Positions 32,130 through 43,846 of a stretch of DNA of 64,000 bases are shown here, piece by piece. Position 1 is the first letter of the stretch, and every line of letters begins with the position of its first letter. The DNA is taken from positions 19,152,182-19,216,181 of the forward strand of contig OY829330.1 of assembly GCA_963691655.1 (NCBI GenBank), read 5' to 3'. Source of the DNA: Toxonevra muliebris. Lineage: Eukaryota; Arthropoda; Insecta; Diptera; Pallopteridae. The position numbers were made by a program, and so were the translations under genes. A model generated the notes under the pieces. It did no database searches, was not told the origin of the DNA, and was given only the letters and a program-made list of their open reading frames with translations.

Positions 32130-33206
32130 ATCTCCTTTGGGTTTTGTTTTGATTTCCTTTAGTTTTGTGTGCCCTTTTATATGTTTTTTCCCCTAGGTGA
32201 TCTTTGAACCTTTTTTTCTTATTCTCTATTTTTTTCTCTTTTTATTTCTTTGTATAAATATATATAAATGGGTATATACCTCTTATGCTATGTATATATA
32301 TATATATTTTTTTTTTTTTATATGTGGGTTCGTACCTCTTTTCTTAAATTGTTGAACATTTATATTTATTTATCTTTTCTTTTTTTCTTTTTTTTTTTTT
32401 TTTTATGTATATAATTCATAAAACATAGTGTACGTTACATTTTGTATAGTGTAGTTTTTAGTTTGTTTGGTGTTTGAGCATAATTCATAATTCATACACA
32501 CAAACATACAAAATATTTTCCAGTGTATTTTAATTTGCACTAATTTTGGTATAGTGCCGCTTTTAGTTACACACGGTATTTTGTGCAACTGTTCTGCTCT
32601 CATATCTTATGTATTTTCTCTTCTTTGTGTTACTCAGTTGAAATAATAAAAATTTTCATATCTATGTACATTGTTTCTTCTCTTTGCCTTCTGCTGTTGA
32701 ATATTTGCGGCACTTCTCTTTTGTAATGTATATACATACATTTTAACTATTACAGTATCCCATTGTTGATTTTTAGTTCTTCTGACTGATACAGGGTGAG
32801 GCATTATTTCTGACGAAATATGTAAGATTTTATTTTATGCATTATTTTTGTTTTATGACTTTGCGATTCTTATTAGTTTTATTATTATTAATTATTTATA
32901 TTATTATTGATCAATATTAGTGATGTTTTGCGAGTTTTTGTTCATTTTGTTTTATTTTGCTGTTTATTTTAGTGGATGGTGATTATTCTGATACTGCTAT
33001 TTGAACTTTACGATGATATTGATGATTGTGTAAATATTGATGGCAGTTTGATCTTGAATGAGGATAAAAATATTGATGACTTCGATGATATTTGTTTTTA
33101 TCGGCATTTTTGATAACTCGTGTTGTTTCTATTGACATTAAGGATGCGATCTTCTGGTTTGATTGTAGTTTGATGATGATTTGATGTTTGTAAATATTGA
33201 TGGTTT
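32130..33206 (-). other. Osv-T copy 2 spacer between integrase and ORF3
   Basis: 1.08 kb of AT-rich sequence with T-runs and no convincing coding. It has the position expected for an intron or subgenomic leader of ORF3. The copy 3 equivalent is 39642-40718. Confidence 0.55.
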
Positions 33207-33497
33207 TCATGGTTGGGCTGTTTCAGCTTGATTTTCCACATTATATTCTTTCAACTCATTTATGTGGGCTGTTCTTGTACTTCCACCACCTGTTTTCCTA
33301 ATTTGCATTATTACTGGTGATATGAAATCTATGATTTGATGAGGTCCATCATATTTAGGATCAAGTTTGGCTGCAAAATTGTCGACTGCTTTAGATAAAT
33401 GGTGTTGTTTCAACCACACAAGTTGACCAACAGTGGGTTTCCATATCCTTCGACGTAAATTTGTAGTATCTAGCTTGGTTCTGCGCTGCTCGTTCAA
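33207..33497 (-). pseudogene. Osv-T copy 2 integrase C-terminal domain
   Basis: Reads RRRIWKPTVGQLVWLKQHHL and KAVDNFAAKLDPKYDGPHQI, the SH3-like C-terminal part of Ty3/gypsy integrases without chromodomain. Separated from the core by frame changes at about 33500-33530 and near 33480. The equivalent Osv-U segment shows the same protein. Confidence 0.85.
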
Positions 33498-33527
33498 GAT
33501 TTCGTCGTACTATCACAAAGATTTCTT

Positions 33528-34571
33528 TCATTTGTTCGCTTTTCTCTTAGGTGTTTTGTGTACTTGAGCGGTACCTAGAGCGCTTTCATCGAATAGAGTA
33601 TTCGGTAATTGTGGTTCTCTACCTTGGACTAGAAATGCTGGACTAAACCCTGTTGTATCTTGAATGCTTGAGTTTACTGCTAGGGTAATCTCCGGAAGTA
33701 AATCATCCCATTTTCTTTGGTCCTTTCCTGTGAATTGTGCTATTATTGTTTTTACTGTTCGATTCATTCGTTCTGTGGGATTTTCTTGTGGTGTATACGG
33801 CGCGGTGAATTGTTGGCGGACTCCAATTTCTTTCAAGTATTTTTGAAATTCTTTTCCAACGAATTGTACGCCATTATCGGTTATTAACACCTTCGGTACT
33901 CCAAATCTGGCTAGAATTCGTTCTCTGAAAGCCCTTTTTAGAGTTTCACATGTAGCACGTCGTAGGGGAATGAGTTCGGTCCATTTTGAAAATCGGTCAA
34001 AGAAAACGAGAAGCATATTGTTACCATGTGTAGATCGTGGTAGAGGACCCACAAAATCAGCGCATACCATTGCCCATGGTTCATCAGCTTTTTGTGTTAG
34101 CATCTCTCCTACTGGTTTCTGTTGACTGGTTTTATATTGTTGACATGTGGTACATTGACGTACATAGTGGCTTACGTCCCGAACAATGCCTGGCCAGTAA
34201 TATCGGTTGGCTACTCGTACAATGGTTTTACGTATTCCTAGATGGCCTGCACTGGGTTGATTGTGATTTTCATGCTTCACTCGGCTACGTAGTGGTGTGG
34301 GAACACATAACTTCCAAGGGGCGTTGTCTTCGTCTGCGGTCTGGCTTGGAATGTGTCGATACAGTTCTCCTTCTTTGATGGTGTAATCTGGAAACTTTCG
34401 TGGCTCATTTTGTATCTCGCTTAATCTTTTCTTCCACCACGGACAGTCGGGGTGGGTTTCGGTTGTTGCTTTGGCTAAGGTTTCTAGTGGTTGCCTGGAT
34501 AGAGCGTCTGCGATTACGTTTAACTTTCCACGTCTGTACTGGATATCGAATGAATGTTGCTGTAGTTCCAA
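33528..34571 (-). pseudogene. Osv-T copy 2 RNase H end and integrase core
   Basis: Begins with the end of RNase H (IQYRRGKLNVIADALSRQP), then the integrase zinc region (HLGIRKTIVRVANRYYWPGI, CTTCQQYKTSQQ), then the catalytic core: VCADFVGPLPRSTHG, LITDNGVQF and PQENPTERMNR. All three acidic residues are present. The frame ends at a shift at about 33528. A small out-of-frame deletion at about 34572-34600 disconnects it from RT. Confidence 0.9.
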
Positions 34572-34578
34572 TGCCCAT

Positions 34579-35571
34579 CTAGCTATTCTGCCAGTTGGAC
34601 TTTCGATGGAATTTAGCCATTTGAGCGATAACCGTGAATTTATAGCCTTCTAGATATGGCCTCATCTTTCGTATAGCCCATACGATTGCTAGGCACTCTT
34701 TTTCCGTTGGTGAGTAATTGCGTTCTGCCTTATTTAAGTGTCGGCTTGCATATGCAATAACTTTCTCTACTCCTTCAACATCTTGGGTGAGTACTGCGCC
34801 TAGGCCATAGTCGCTAGCATCTGTTTGAAGTATGAATTTCTTTGTAAAATCTGGACAGGTCAACACGGGTGCTTCTGTTAGTTTTTGTTTCAATGTATTG
34901 AATGCCACCTGCTGATCTTCGGTCCATTTCCAATGTTTACCCTTTTTGAGGAGTGAGCTTAGTGGCTGTACCACTTTTGAAAAGTCGGGTACGAATCGTC
35001 TATACCATGATGCTATCCCAAGACAGCGTCGTAGCTCACGTACATTTGTGGGTGCTTGTAATTCACGTATAGCTGCTACTTTGTCGGGGTCTGTGTGTAT
35101 TCCTTCGCTGCTTACAACATGCCCTAGATATTTGATTTCACGTTTGAAAAATTCGCATTTGTCAGGGTTAATGCGCAAATTTGCTGTCTTGAGCCGCCGT
35201 AGTACCTCTCTGAGATTGGTCATGTGTTCTTCCAATGTTTTCCTTGTTACAACGATGTCGTCTAGGTAAGCGAATGCGTGTGGTTCCATGGTTGGACCTA
35301 TAACTTGGTCTAATGCTCTTTGAAATGTTGCTGGTGCTGAATGAAGTCCGAATGGCATGACACGCCATTGGAATAATCTTCTTCCTGGTACTGTGAAGGC
35401 TGTATATTGTTTACTATTGGTTTCCATTGGTATTTGCCAATAGCCATTTTTAAGATCTAGACTTGAAATGTATGTTGCATCACGTAAGCGTTCTAGGATG
35501 TGCTGTATTCTTGGAAGAGGGTATGCGTCGGGAATTGACTTTGCGTTCAGTTGACGATAGTCTATACACAA
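34579..35571 (-). pseudogene. Osv-T copy 2 reverse transcriptase and RNase H
   Basis: RT motifs CIDYRQLNAKSIPDAYPLPR, SLDLKNGYWQIP and YLDDIVV (catalytic YxDD), then thumb and connection, and RNase H with LQTDASDYGLGAVL and YSPTEKECLAIVWA. The RNase H motif after TVI is missing about ten bases, and the frame then runs into a stop. At its 5' side the frame is shifted in an A-run (complement of 35592-35599) relative to the protease frame. Both lesions recur in copy 3, and the A-run shift in copy 1. Confidence 0.92.
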
Positions 35572-36334
35572 TCGCCATGCACCTGTTTTCTTTTTTTACT
35601 AGTACGATTGGCGCACTATAAGGACTGCTAGAAGGTTCTATGCATCCTTTTTGGAGTAGATCATCTATTTCTCTGCTGATGATTTCTTGCATTGCTGGAT
35701 TTCTTGGATAATATCTTTGCTTCACTGGTTCTTCGTCACGCATTGTTATTCGATGTGTGGTAATATTAGATGGGCCCTCCATTGTATCAAAGGCCTGGAG
35801 TTCTTCTTGTAGGAATTGTTTAATTTTTTCTTCTTCAGTACTTTCTCTTGCTACCGTACATGTGTTTATAATGGGCATAGTGTTGTTCTGTTGTTGTAAG
35901 GTGAGATTATAACCTCCACATTGAATTTTGGCATTCATCTTAGTTAGAAAATCCATGCCCAGTATCAAGTCGTCTATTACTTCTGAAAGTATAAGTAATG
36001 ATAATGTGCAGTGACTCTCACCCAATTTAACTTTTATGGTTAGCACTTCGTTGACTCCTCTCGTTGTACCATCTGCCAGACGAACCCTTGTTTGTTTTGT
36101 TTCTATATGTCCTTTATTGCGCCATCTTGTGGCTAACGCCGTGCTTATGAAGCTTTTTGTTGCCCCTGTGTCGATGGTGGCTCGGACGTTTTCTTCGCCT
36201 AGGGTAACAATTGCGAAGATATGACCATTGTCTTGGCCTAGTGATGTTGTGTGCGAGGTGGCTGCATTGATGACCTCATCATTCCTCGCTCTGGATGTAG
36301 GCCTGGCTCGTTTCCCGTTTGTTGACGACAACAT
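35480..36334 (-). CDS. Osv-T copy 2 protease and start of RT
   Basis: Same product as at 28117: retropepsin active site ATIDTGATKSF and flap-distal LILGMDFL, then the linker to the RT entry. Overlaps gag by 97 bases in another frame, suggesting a -1 or +1 frameshift for Pol. Confidence 0.9.
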   Translation of the reverse strand: MLSSTNGKRARPTSRARNDEVINAATSHTTSLGQDNGHIFAIVTLGEENVRATIDTGATKSFISTALATRWRNKGHIETKQTRVRLADGTTRGVNEVLTIKVKLGESHCTLSLLILSEVIDDLILGMDFLTKMNAKIQCGGYNLTLQQQNNTMPIINTCTVARESTEEEKIKQFLQEELQAFDTMEGPSNITTHRITMRDEEPVKQRYYPRNPAMQEIISREIDDLLQKGCIEPSSSPYSAPIVLVKKENRCMAIVYRLSSTERKVNSRRIPSSKNTAHPRTLT

Positions 36335-37512
36335 TCAATAGTCCTACTGTCGCGTTTACCACATTGCCAGCAGAAGAGGATCTTAGGGTTGCGACAGGAT
36401 CGTGCCATGTGACCGTCTTGACCACATCGTCTGCATGCTGTACTGGTGTTTATGTGTAAGGCTCTTGGATACGCCGGTGCAACTTCAGGTGCGCTTGCTT
36501 GCGTAGCTTGTACTACCCTCTCGACTACATTACTTCTAGGCTGTACGTGTGCTGATGCATGTATTGCGTTATATTCATGTCTTGGTATAGCATGTATTTG
36601 CCTTGGTGGTTGATTATAGTTTCTTTGACTGTTGTATGTGAACCTTGTTGATGTTTCGGTGTGCCTCGGCTCTTCGGAAATGTGTCTCGCTGTTTCAATG
36701 TTACGCCTTGGTGGTTCGTTGTGTCTTCTTTGCCCTTCGTTGATGGCTTCGAAATCTTCTGCCATCGTGATGAGTTCATCCAGGCTGCCGAAATCTCTTC
36801 GCTTAATATATAGTTGGTACTCACTGGCACAGTTTCTAAATATTCTTTCTAATTTCTGCTGTTCTGTGTATCCGGCGTGTCGCATGAGATTTTGTATGGA
36901 TATCACGTAATCCTTAAATTTTTCACGCACCTTTTGTTGACGTTGCCGGATCTCATCTTCAAGGCGTTCGAAATATCGCGTTGGTAGAAAGAAACTTAGA
37001 AAGTCATGTTTAAAACTGCTCCATTCGGTCCAATGTCTATTATTGTTGCGAAACCACATTAATGCTCTTTCGCGTAGCAGTGTGGGCATAGTTCGTGGTA
37101 GTGCATCCATTGGAACTGAATAAACTTCGCTGAGCTCTTCCATGCGCTCTATAAAGGCGATGGGATCACGTCCGCCATCATAGTTGATCGACCATTTACG
37201 GACCTGTTCGATTGCTGCAGAGGATGAAGTCGTTGGAACTTCCGTTGCAGATACACATGTCGGTAGTTCGGTATGTATGTTGTCGATTGGTGTTGCTGGA
37301 GTGTATTGTACTAATGGGATTGGCTTTGAATGTTTAGCTTCAAGTCTTTGTAGTCGCTCTTGTAACGCCGAGTTGCCATCTTGTTTCTGCACAAAAGTCG
37401 CAAATCGCTTTCGTAGCTCTTCGACTGAGCCAGATTCGTCGAAGTTGAATTCCTTAGCGTATACGAGTAGATCATCTTTTCGTAATGTGTATACCCACGA
37501 AAGTCGCTCCAT
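36238..37512 (-). CDS. Osv-T copy 2 gag
   Basis: 424 aa from MERLSWVYTLRKDD. Capsid-like region and nucleocapsid CRRCGQDGHMARSC with a following CWQCGKR. Intact frame. It differs from copy 1 by a few residues (for example MER versus MVR, AAIEQ versus AAVEQ). Confidence 0.92.
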   Translation of the reverse strand: MERLSWVYTLRKDDLLVYAKEFNFDESGSVEELRKRFATFVQKQDGNSALQERLQRLEAKHSKPIPLVQYTPATPIDNIHTELPTCVSATEVPTTSSSAAIEQVRKWSINYDGGRDPIAFIERMEELSEVYSVPMDALPRTMPTLLRERALMWFRNNNRHWTEWSSFKHDFLSFFLPTRYFERLEDEIRQRQQKVREKFKDYVISIQNLMRHAGYTEQQKLERIFRNCASEYQLYIKRRDFGSLDELITMAEDFEAINEGQRRHNEPPRRNIETARHISEEPRHTETSTRFTYNSQRNYNQPPRQIHAIPRHEYNAIHASAHVQPRSNVVERVVQATQASAPEVAPAYPRALHINTSTACRRCGQDGHMARSCRNPKILFCWQCGKRDSRTIECCRQQTGNEPGLHPERGMMRSSMQPPRTQHH

Positions 37513-37770
37513 TTTATTTCGTATTAAGTTTATATATTTTTTTTATCAATGTGGAGTTCTTTGCTCTCTTTATTCACGGCGGAGCTCTTTGCTCTCTTTT
37601 AAAATTCACTGTGTATATTTTCTATGAGTCACTGCTCTTTGATTGTTTTACGAGTCACTATCTCTGTTTATTTTGCAAGCCACTTTCTTTGCTTTGTTTT
37701 ATTTTACGAGTCACTTTCTCTGTTTGTTTTATTTTACGAGTCACTTTCTTTGCTTTGTTTTATTTTACGA
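37513..37770 (-). repeat. Osv-T leader with short tandem repeats
   Basis: Between PBS and gag. On the minus strand a unit of about 37 bases containing GACTCGTAAAATAAAAC recurs three to four times. Equivalent leaders lie before gag at 30150-30408 and 45025-45284. Possibly a packaging or dimerisation region; inference only. Confidence 0.6.
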
Positions 37771-37790
37771 GTCCCTGCTCGGGCGCCATT

Positions 37791-38655
37791 TGTAACGAAC
37801 CTTCCTGGTTCCTTTCTTTTCGTCAGGGTATACTCAGCGAGTAACTAGGGTGCGTAAATAATAACTCACGATAGTTCGTTTCGGTTTTCTTTGATCACTT
37901 GTTTATTTATTTTCTTCACTGTTGGTTTTAAATACACTTGATTATTTTTATTCTTGGTACCTCGTACAGTCTTTGTTTGTTCCTTGTAGCCCCTCAATCG
38001 TCCTTCTCGGACGTTCGTTTGCATTCGTTGGCGCTCGTTTGCCTTCCTTGGCGCTCGTTTGCCTTCGTTTGCCTTCCTTGGCGCTCGGTTTGCGTTCGTA
38101 TGTTTCCTTTGTGTGTGTTCGTGATACGATGGTTAGGTCATTGTCGTTTGTTGTATGGTCTGTGGCAACTACGTGTGTTCGCTACACCAGGGTACGTGGA
38201 TACGACCCCCTGGTGCCGATTAATACCTCAGTGGAAACTTAATCTTGACGTAAGGACTTACGCCAAGATCCAATTAATACCTCACGAATGAATAATGTCT
38301 TATGAAGAACCTAGCATGCGGACGTTCTGCTGATATAAACTAACGACTCTTTTGTACTAGCCTACCGTGCGGACGCATCGGTTGGTTTATTACATATAAT
38401 CTAGCGAATAGAGGACAATAGAACCACCAAGTTACTACTTTAGACCACGATCTAAGTCTGAGTGTCTTGTTCTGTTTAATGCATGCCCTTTTATACTAAT
38501 TTTCCTTCTGTTGTACCGTTTTGTTCATATTAGTTTTTACATGTTTTATCGTACTGTAATATGTATGTATATACTTTACTTCATTTTATATATTCATACA
38601 TATGTTACATTTAAATTGTGGGGTCAAAATAACTCTAATATTTTGAGTCCTTACA
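37791..38655 (-). repeat. Osv-T LTR B (865 bp, shared by copies 2 and 3)
   Basis: 5' LTR for copy 2 (PBS 37771-37788) and 3' LTR for copy 3 (polypurine tract 38656-38663). Full-length form with the segment missing from LTR A. Near identical to LTR C; I see two clear differences by eye. A 13-base stem hairpin (about 38242-38269) is present in all three LTRs. Confidence 0.93.
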
Positions 38656-38663
38656 CCCCCCCC

Positions 38664-39641
38664 TTACTTAGTAGAGCCAAGACTGACTATGATGCACCCA
38701 TTTGGTTTTACTCGTACTTTGTATATCTTTCCATCGTATTCTCTTTTAAATGAGCATCTCTTCCGTCGCTGCTTTCCCGCTGCTTCCCGCAACTCGTGTT
38801 GTAACTGGTCAGGCAATTGGTCTCCTGTGAGATTGGTGATTGGGATTGACAAATGATCTTCGTTCTCGATTAGGCCCAAAATGTCGCTCAACTCTTCTAC
38901 GATTAGTACATCGTTTTCCAAATACTCCGGTAGAAGGTCCTGGATGAGATCGTTGTTGTTATTTTCTTCACTGCTGTTGTTGTTATCTTTGCTGTTATTA
39001 TTGTTATCATCTGGTTTACTCTTATTGTTGGGTGTTTCTTCGTAGGTAATATGGGTTTCTTCGCTATTGTTGTTATGGGTTTCTTGGCTATTGTTGTTGT
39101 TGGTGTAATTATTGTGGATTTCTTCATTATTGTTGCTGTGTTCTATCATCGGTTTCTGGGTTGTTGTTGGTTGGTTTGTTCCATCGTTGTATATCGTACA
39201 TCTATAGGTTACGGTGGTGGTGATTACTGTACACCCTACTCCTTCTTCTTTTTGTGTATGTGATGTAACCGTCATGAAGACTTTCCGGTTGTTGTACTCA
39301 CTGTCGTCTTCTTCGCTTTCGTTGTCATCGGACGATGGGACTGGTTCAGCTGGTATGACGGCGTCTTCTTCTATGGCATCTTCTTCGGAATATTCTTCTT
39401 CATTTTCGATATGTTCTTCTTCTTCTTCGGTGTCTTCGTCGGTGGACCGATCTCAGTATGGATCGTAGATTTCCGTAGATATGCAGCTATTACTGGTGCT
39501 TGTAGTGCTGTTGATGGTGATGACACTATAATTTTCATCATCTTCCAGTCTTCTTAGTACGACCCTCGGAATTTTTGCGTGTGGGTCTACGCCTTTAGTT
39601 TCCTCAGTATAAGGTCTTTTCGAATGCCTGTGTGAGTCCAT
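38664..39641 (-). pseudogene. Osv-T copy 3 ORF3
   Basis: Same as copy 2 ORF3, including the in-frame TGA at 39453-39455 and the C-terminal module ending in VSLGSTK next to the polypurine tract. Confidence 0.75.
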
Positions 39642-40718
39642 ATCTCCTTTGGGTTTTGTTTTGATTTCCTTTAGTTTTGTGTGCCCTTTTATATGTTTTT
39701 TCCCCTAGGTGATCTTTGAACCTTTTTTTCTTATTCTCTATTTTTTTCTCTTTTTATTTCTTTGTATAAATATATATAAATGGGTATATACCTCTTATGC
39801 TATGTATATATATATATATTTTTTTTTTTTTATATGTGGGTTCGTACCTCTTTTCTTAAATTGTTGAACATTTATATTTATTTATCTTTTCTTTTTTTCT
39901 TTTTTTTTTTTTTTTTATGTATATAATTCATAAAACATAGTGTACGTTACATTTTGTATAGTGTAGTTTTTAGTTTGTTTGGTGTTTGAGCATAATTCAT
40001 AATTCATACACACAAACATACAAAATATTTTCCAGTGTATTTTAATTTGCACTAATTTTGGTATAGTGCCGCTTTTAGTTACACACGGTATTTTGTGCAA
40101 CTGTTCTGCTCTCATATCTTATGTATTTTCTCTTCTTTGTGTTACTCAGTTGAAATAATAAAAATTTTCATATCTATGTACATTGTTTCTTCTCTTTGCC
40201 TTCTGCTGTTGAATATTTGCGGCACTTCTCTTTTGTAATGTATATACATACATTTTAACTATTACAGTATCCCATTGTTGATTTTTAGTTCTTCTGACTG
40301 ATACAGGGTGAGGCATTATTTCTGACGAAATATGTAAGATTTTATTTTATGCATTATTTTTGTTTTATGACTTTGCGATTCTTATTAGTTTTATTATTAT
40401 TAATTATTTATATTATTATTGATCAATATTAGTGATGTTTTGCGAGTTTTTGTTCATTTTGTTTTATTTTGCTGTTTATTTTAGTGGATGGTGATTATTC
40501 TGATACTGCTATTTGAACTTTACGATGAAATTGATGATTGTGTAAATATTGATGGCAGTTTGATCTTGAATGAGGATAAAAATATTGATGACTTCGATGA
40601 TATTTGTTTTTATCGGCATTTTTGATAACTCGTGTTGTTTCTATTGACATTAAGGATGCGATCTTCTGGTTTGATTGTAGTTTGATGATGATTTGATGTT
40701 TGTAAATATTGATGGTTT
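39642..40718 (-). other. Osv-T copy 3 spacer between integrase and ORF3
   Basis: AT-rich, no coding, nearly identical to 32130-33206. Confidence 0.55.
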
Positions 40719-41009
40719 TCATGGTTGGGCTGTTTCAGCTTGATTTTCCACATTATATTCTTTCAACTCATTTATGTGGGCTGTTCTTGTACTTCCACCA
40801 CCTGTTTTCCTAATTTGCATTATTACTGGTGATATGAAATCTATGATTTGATGAGGTCCATCATATTTAGGATCAAGTTTGGCTGCAAAATTGTCGACTG
40901 CTTTAGATAAATGGTGTTGTTTCAACCACACAAGTTGACCAACAGTGGGTTTCCATATCCTTCGACGTAAATTTGTAGTATCTAGCTTGGTTCTGCGCTG
41001 CTCGTTCAA
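40719..41009 (-). pseudogene. Osv-T copy 3 integrase C-terminal domain
   Basis: Identical protein to 33207-33497, with the same frame changes at its 5' side. Confidence 0.85.
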
Positions 41010-41039
41010 GATTTCGTCGTACTATCACAAAGATTTCTT

Positions 41040-42083
41040 TCATTTGTTCGCTTTTCTCTTAGGTGTTTTGTGTACTTGAGCGGTACCTAGAGCGCTTTCA
41101 TCGAATAGAGTATTCGGTAATTGTGGTTCTCTACCTTGGACTAGAAATGCTGGACTAAACCCTGTTGTATCTTGAATGCTTGAGTTTACTGCTAGGGTAA
41201 TCTCCGGAAGTAAATCATCCCATTTTCTTTGGTCCTTTCCTGTGAATTGTGCTATTATTGTTTTTACTGTTCGATTCATTCGTTCTGTGGGATTTTCTTG
41301 TGGTGTATACGGCGCGGTGAATTGTTGGCGGACTCCAATTTCTTTCAAGTATTTTTGAAATTCTTTTCCAACGAATTGTACGCCATTATCGGTTATTAAC
41401 ACCTTCGGTACTCCAAATCTGGCTAGAATTCGTTCTCTGAAAGCCCTTTTTAGAGTTTCACATGTAGCACGTCGTAGGGGAATGAGTTCGGTCCATTTTG
41501 AAAATCGGTCAAAGAAAACGAGAAGCATATTGTTACCATGTGTAGATCGTGGTAGAGGACCCACAAAATCAGCGCATACCATTGCCCATGGTTCATCAGC
41601 TTTTTGTGTTAGCATCTCTCCTACTGGTTTCTGTTGACTGGTTTTATATTGTTGACATGTGGTACATTGACGTACATACTGGCTTACGTCCCGAACAATG
41701 CCTGGCCAGTAATATCGGTTGGCTACTCGTACAATGGTTTTACGTATTCCTAGATGGCCTGCACTGGGTTGATTGTGATTTTCATGCTTCACTCGGCTAC
41801 GTAGTGGTGTGGGAACACAGAACTTCCAAGGGGCGTTGTCTTCGTCTGCGGTCTGGCTTGGAATGTGTCGATACAGTTCTCCTTCTTTGATGGTGTAATC
41901 TGGAAACTTTCGTGGCTCATTTTGTATCTCGCTTAATCTTTTCTTCCACCACGGACACTCGGGGTGGGTTTCGGTTGTTGCTTTGGCTAAGGTTTCTAGT
42001 GGTTGCCTGGATAGAGCGTCTGCGATTACGTTTAACTTTCCACGTCTGTACTGGATATCGAATGAATGTTGCTGTAGTTCCAA
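41040..42083 (-). pseudogene. Osv-T copy 3 RNase H end and integrase core
   Basis: As in copy 2, with three replacements visible (DCPWW to ECPWW, KLCVP to KFCVP, SHYV to SQYV). Catalytic Asp, Asp and Glu are present. Confidence 0.9.
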
Positions 42084-42090
42084 TGCCCAT

Positions 42091-43083
42091 CTAGCTATTC
42101 TGCCAGTTGGACTTTCGATGGAATTTAGCCATTTGAGTGATAACCGTGAATTTATAGCCTTCTAGATATGGCCTCATCTTTCGTATAGCCCATACGATTG
42201 CTAGGCACTCTTTTTCCGTTGGTGAGTAATTGCGTTCTGCCTTATTTAAGTGTCGGCTTGCATATGCAATAACTTTCTCTACTCCTTCAACATCTTGGGT
42301 GAGTACTGCGCCTAGGCCATAGTCGCTAGCATCTGTTTGAAGTATGAATTTCTTTGTAAAATCTGGACAGGTCAACACGGGTGCTTCTGTTAGTTTTTGT
42401 TTCAATGTATTGAATGCCACCTGCTGATCTTCGGTCCATTTCCAATGTTTACCCTTTTTGAGGAGTGAGCTTAGTGGCTGTACCACTTTTGAAAAGTCGG
42501 GTACGAATCGTCTATACCATGATGCTATCCCAAGACAGCGTCGTAGCTCACGTACATTTGTGGGTGCTTGTAATTCACGTATAGCTGCTACTTTGTCGGG
42601 GTCTGTGTGTATTCCTTCGCTGCTTACAACATGCCCTAGATATTTGATTTCACGTTTGAAAAATTCGCATTTGTCAGGGTTAATGCGCAAATTTGCTGTC
42701 TTGAGCCGCCGTAGTACCTCTCTGAGATTGGTCATGTGTTCTTCCAATGTTTTCCTTGTTACAACGATGTCGTCTAGGTAAGCGAATGCGTGTGGTTCCA
42801 TGGTTGGACCTATAACTTGGTCTAATGCTCTTTGAAATGTTGCTGGTGCTGAATGAAGTCCGAATGGCATGACACGCCATTGGAATAATCTTCTTCCTGG
42901 TACTGTGAAGGCTGTATATTGTTTACTATTGGTTTCCATTGGTATTTGCCAATAGCCATTTTTAAGATCTAGACTTGAAATGTATGTTGCATCACGTAAG
43001 CGTTCTAGGATGTGCTGTATTCTTGGAAGAGGGTATGCGTCGGGAATTGACTTTGCGTTCAGTTGACGATAGTCTATACACAA
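42091..43083 (-). pseudogene. Osv-T copy 3 reverse transcriptase and RNase H
   Basis: As in copy 2, including the RNase H deletion after TVI (here TVITQ rather than TVIAQ) and the upstream A-run shift. Confidence 0.92.
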
Positions 43084-43846
43084 TCGCCATGCACCTGTTT
43101 TCTTTTTTTACTAGTACGATTGGCGCACTATAAGGACTGCTAGAAGGTTCTATGCATCCTTTTTGGAGTAGATCATCTATTTCTCTGCTGATGATTTCTT
43201 GCATTGCTGGATTTCTTGGATAATATCTTTGCTTCACTGGTTCTTCGTCACGCATTGTTATTCGATGTGTGGTAATATTAGATGGGCCCTCCATTGTATC
43301 AAAGGCCTGGAGTTCTTCTTGTAGGAATTGTTTAATTTTTTCTTCTTCAGTACTTTCTCTTGCTACCGTACATGTGTTTATAATGGGCATAGTGTTGTTC
43401 TGTTGTTGTAAGGTGAGATTATAACCTCCACATTGAATTTTGGCATTCATCTTAGTTAGAAAATCCATGCCCAGTATCAAGTCGTCTATTACTTCTGAAA
43501 GTATAAGTAATGATAATGTGCAGTGACTCTCACCCAATTTAACTTTTATGGTTAGCACTTCGTTGACTCCTCTCGTTGTACCATCTGCCAGACGAACCCT
43601 TGTTTGTTTTGTTTCTATATGTCCTTTATTGCGCCATCTTGTGGCTAACGCCGTGCTTATGAAGCTTTTTGTTGCCCCTGTGTCGATGGTGGCTCGGACG
43701 TTTTCTTCGCCTAGGGTAACAATTGCGAAGATATGACCATTGTCTTGGCCTAGTGATGTTGTGTGCGAGGTGGCTGCATTGATGACCTCATCATTCCTCG
43801 CTCTGGATGTAGGCCTGGCTCGTTTCCCGTTTGTTGACGACAACAT
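42992..43846 (-). CDS. Osv-T copy 3 protease and start of RT
   Basis: Same sequence as copy 2: ATIDTGATKSF active site; the frame diverges in the A-run before the RT core. Confidence 0.9.
   Translation of the reverse strand: MLSSTNGKRARPTSRARNDEVINAATSHTTSLGQDNGHIFAIVTLGEENVRATIDTGATKSFISTALATRWRNKGHIETKQTRVRLADGTTRGVNEVLTIKVKLGESHCTLSLLILSEVIDDLILGMDFLTKMNAKIQCGGYNLTLQQQNNTMPIINTCTVARESTEEEKIKQFLQEELQAFDTMEGPSNITTHRITMRDEEPVKQRYYPRNPAMQEIISREIDDLLQKGCIEPSSSPYSAPIVLVKKENRCMAIVYRLSSTERKVNSRRIPSSKNTAHPRTLT

Noticed and set aside
35580..35605. Programmed frameshift at the A-run between protease and RT
   Set aside because: The run lies inside the RT domain rather than at a gag-pol boundary, and the gag-protease overlap already provides a frameshift point; decay or a base-calling error is simpler.
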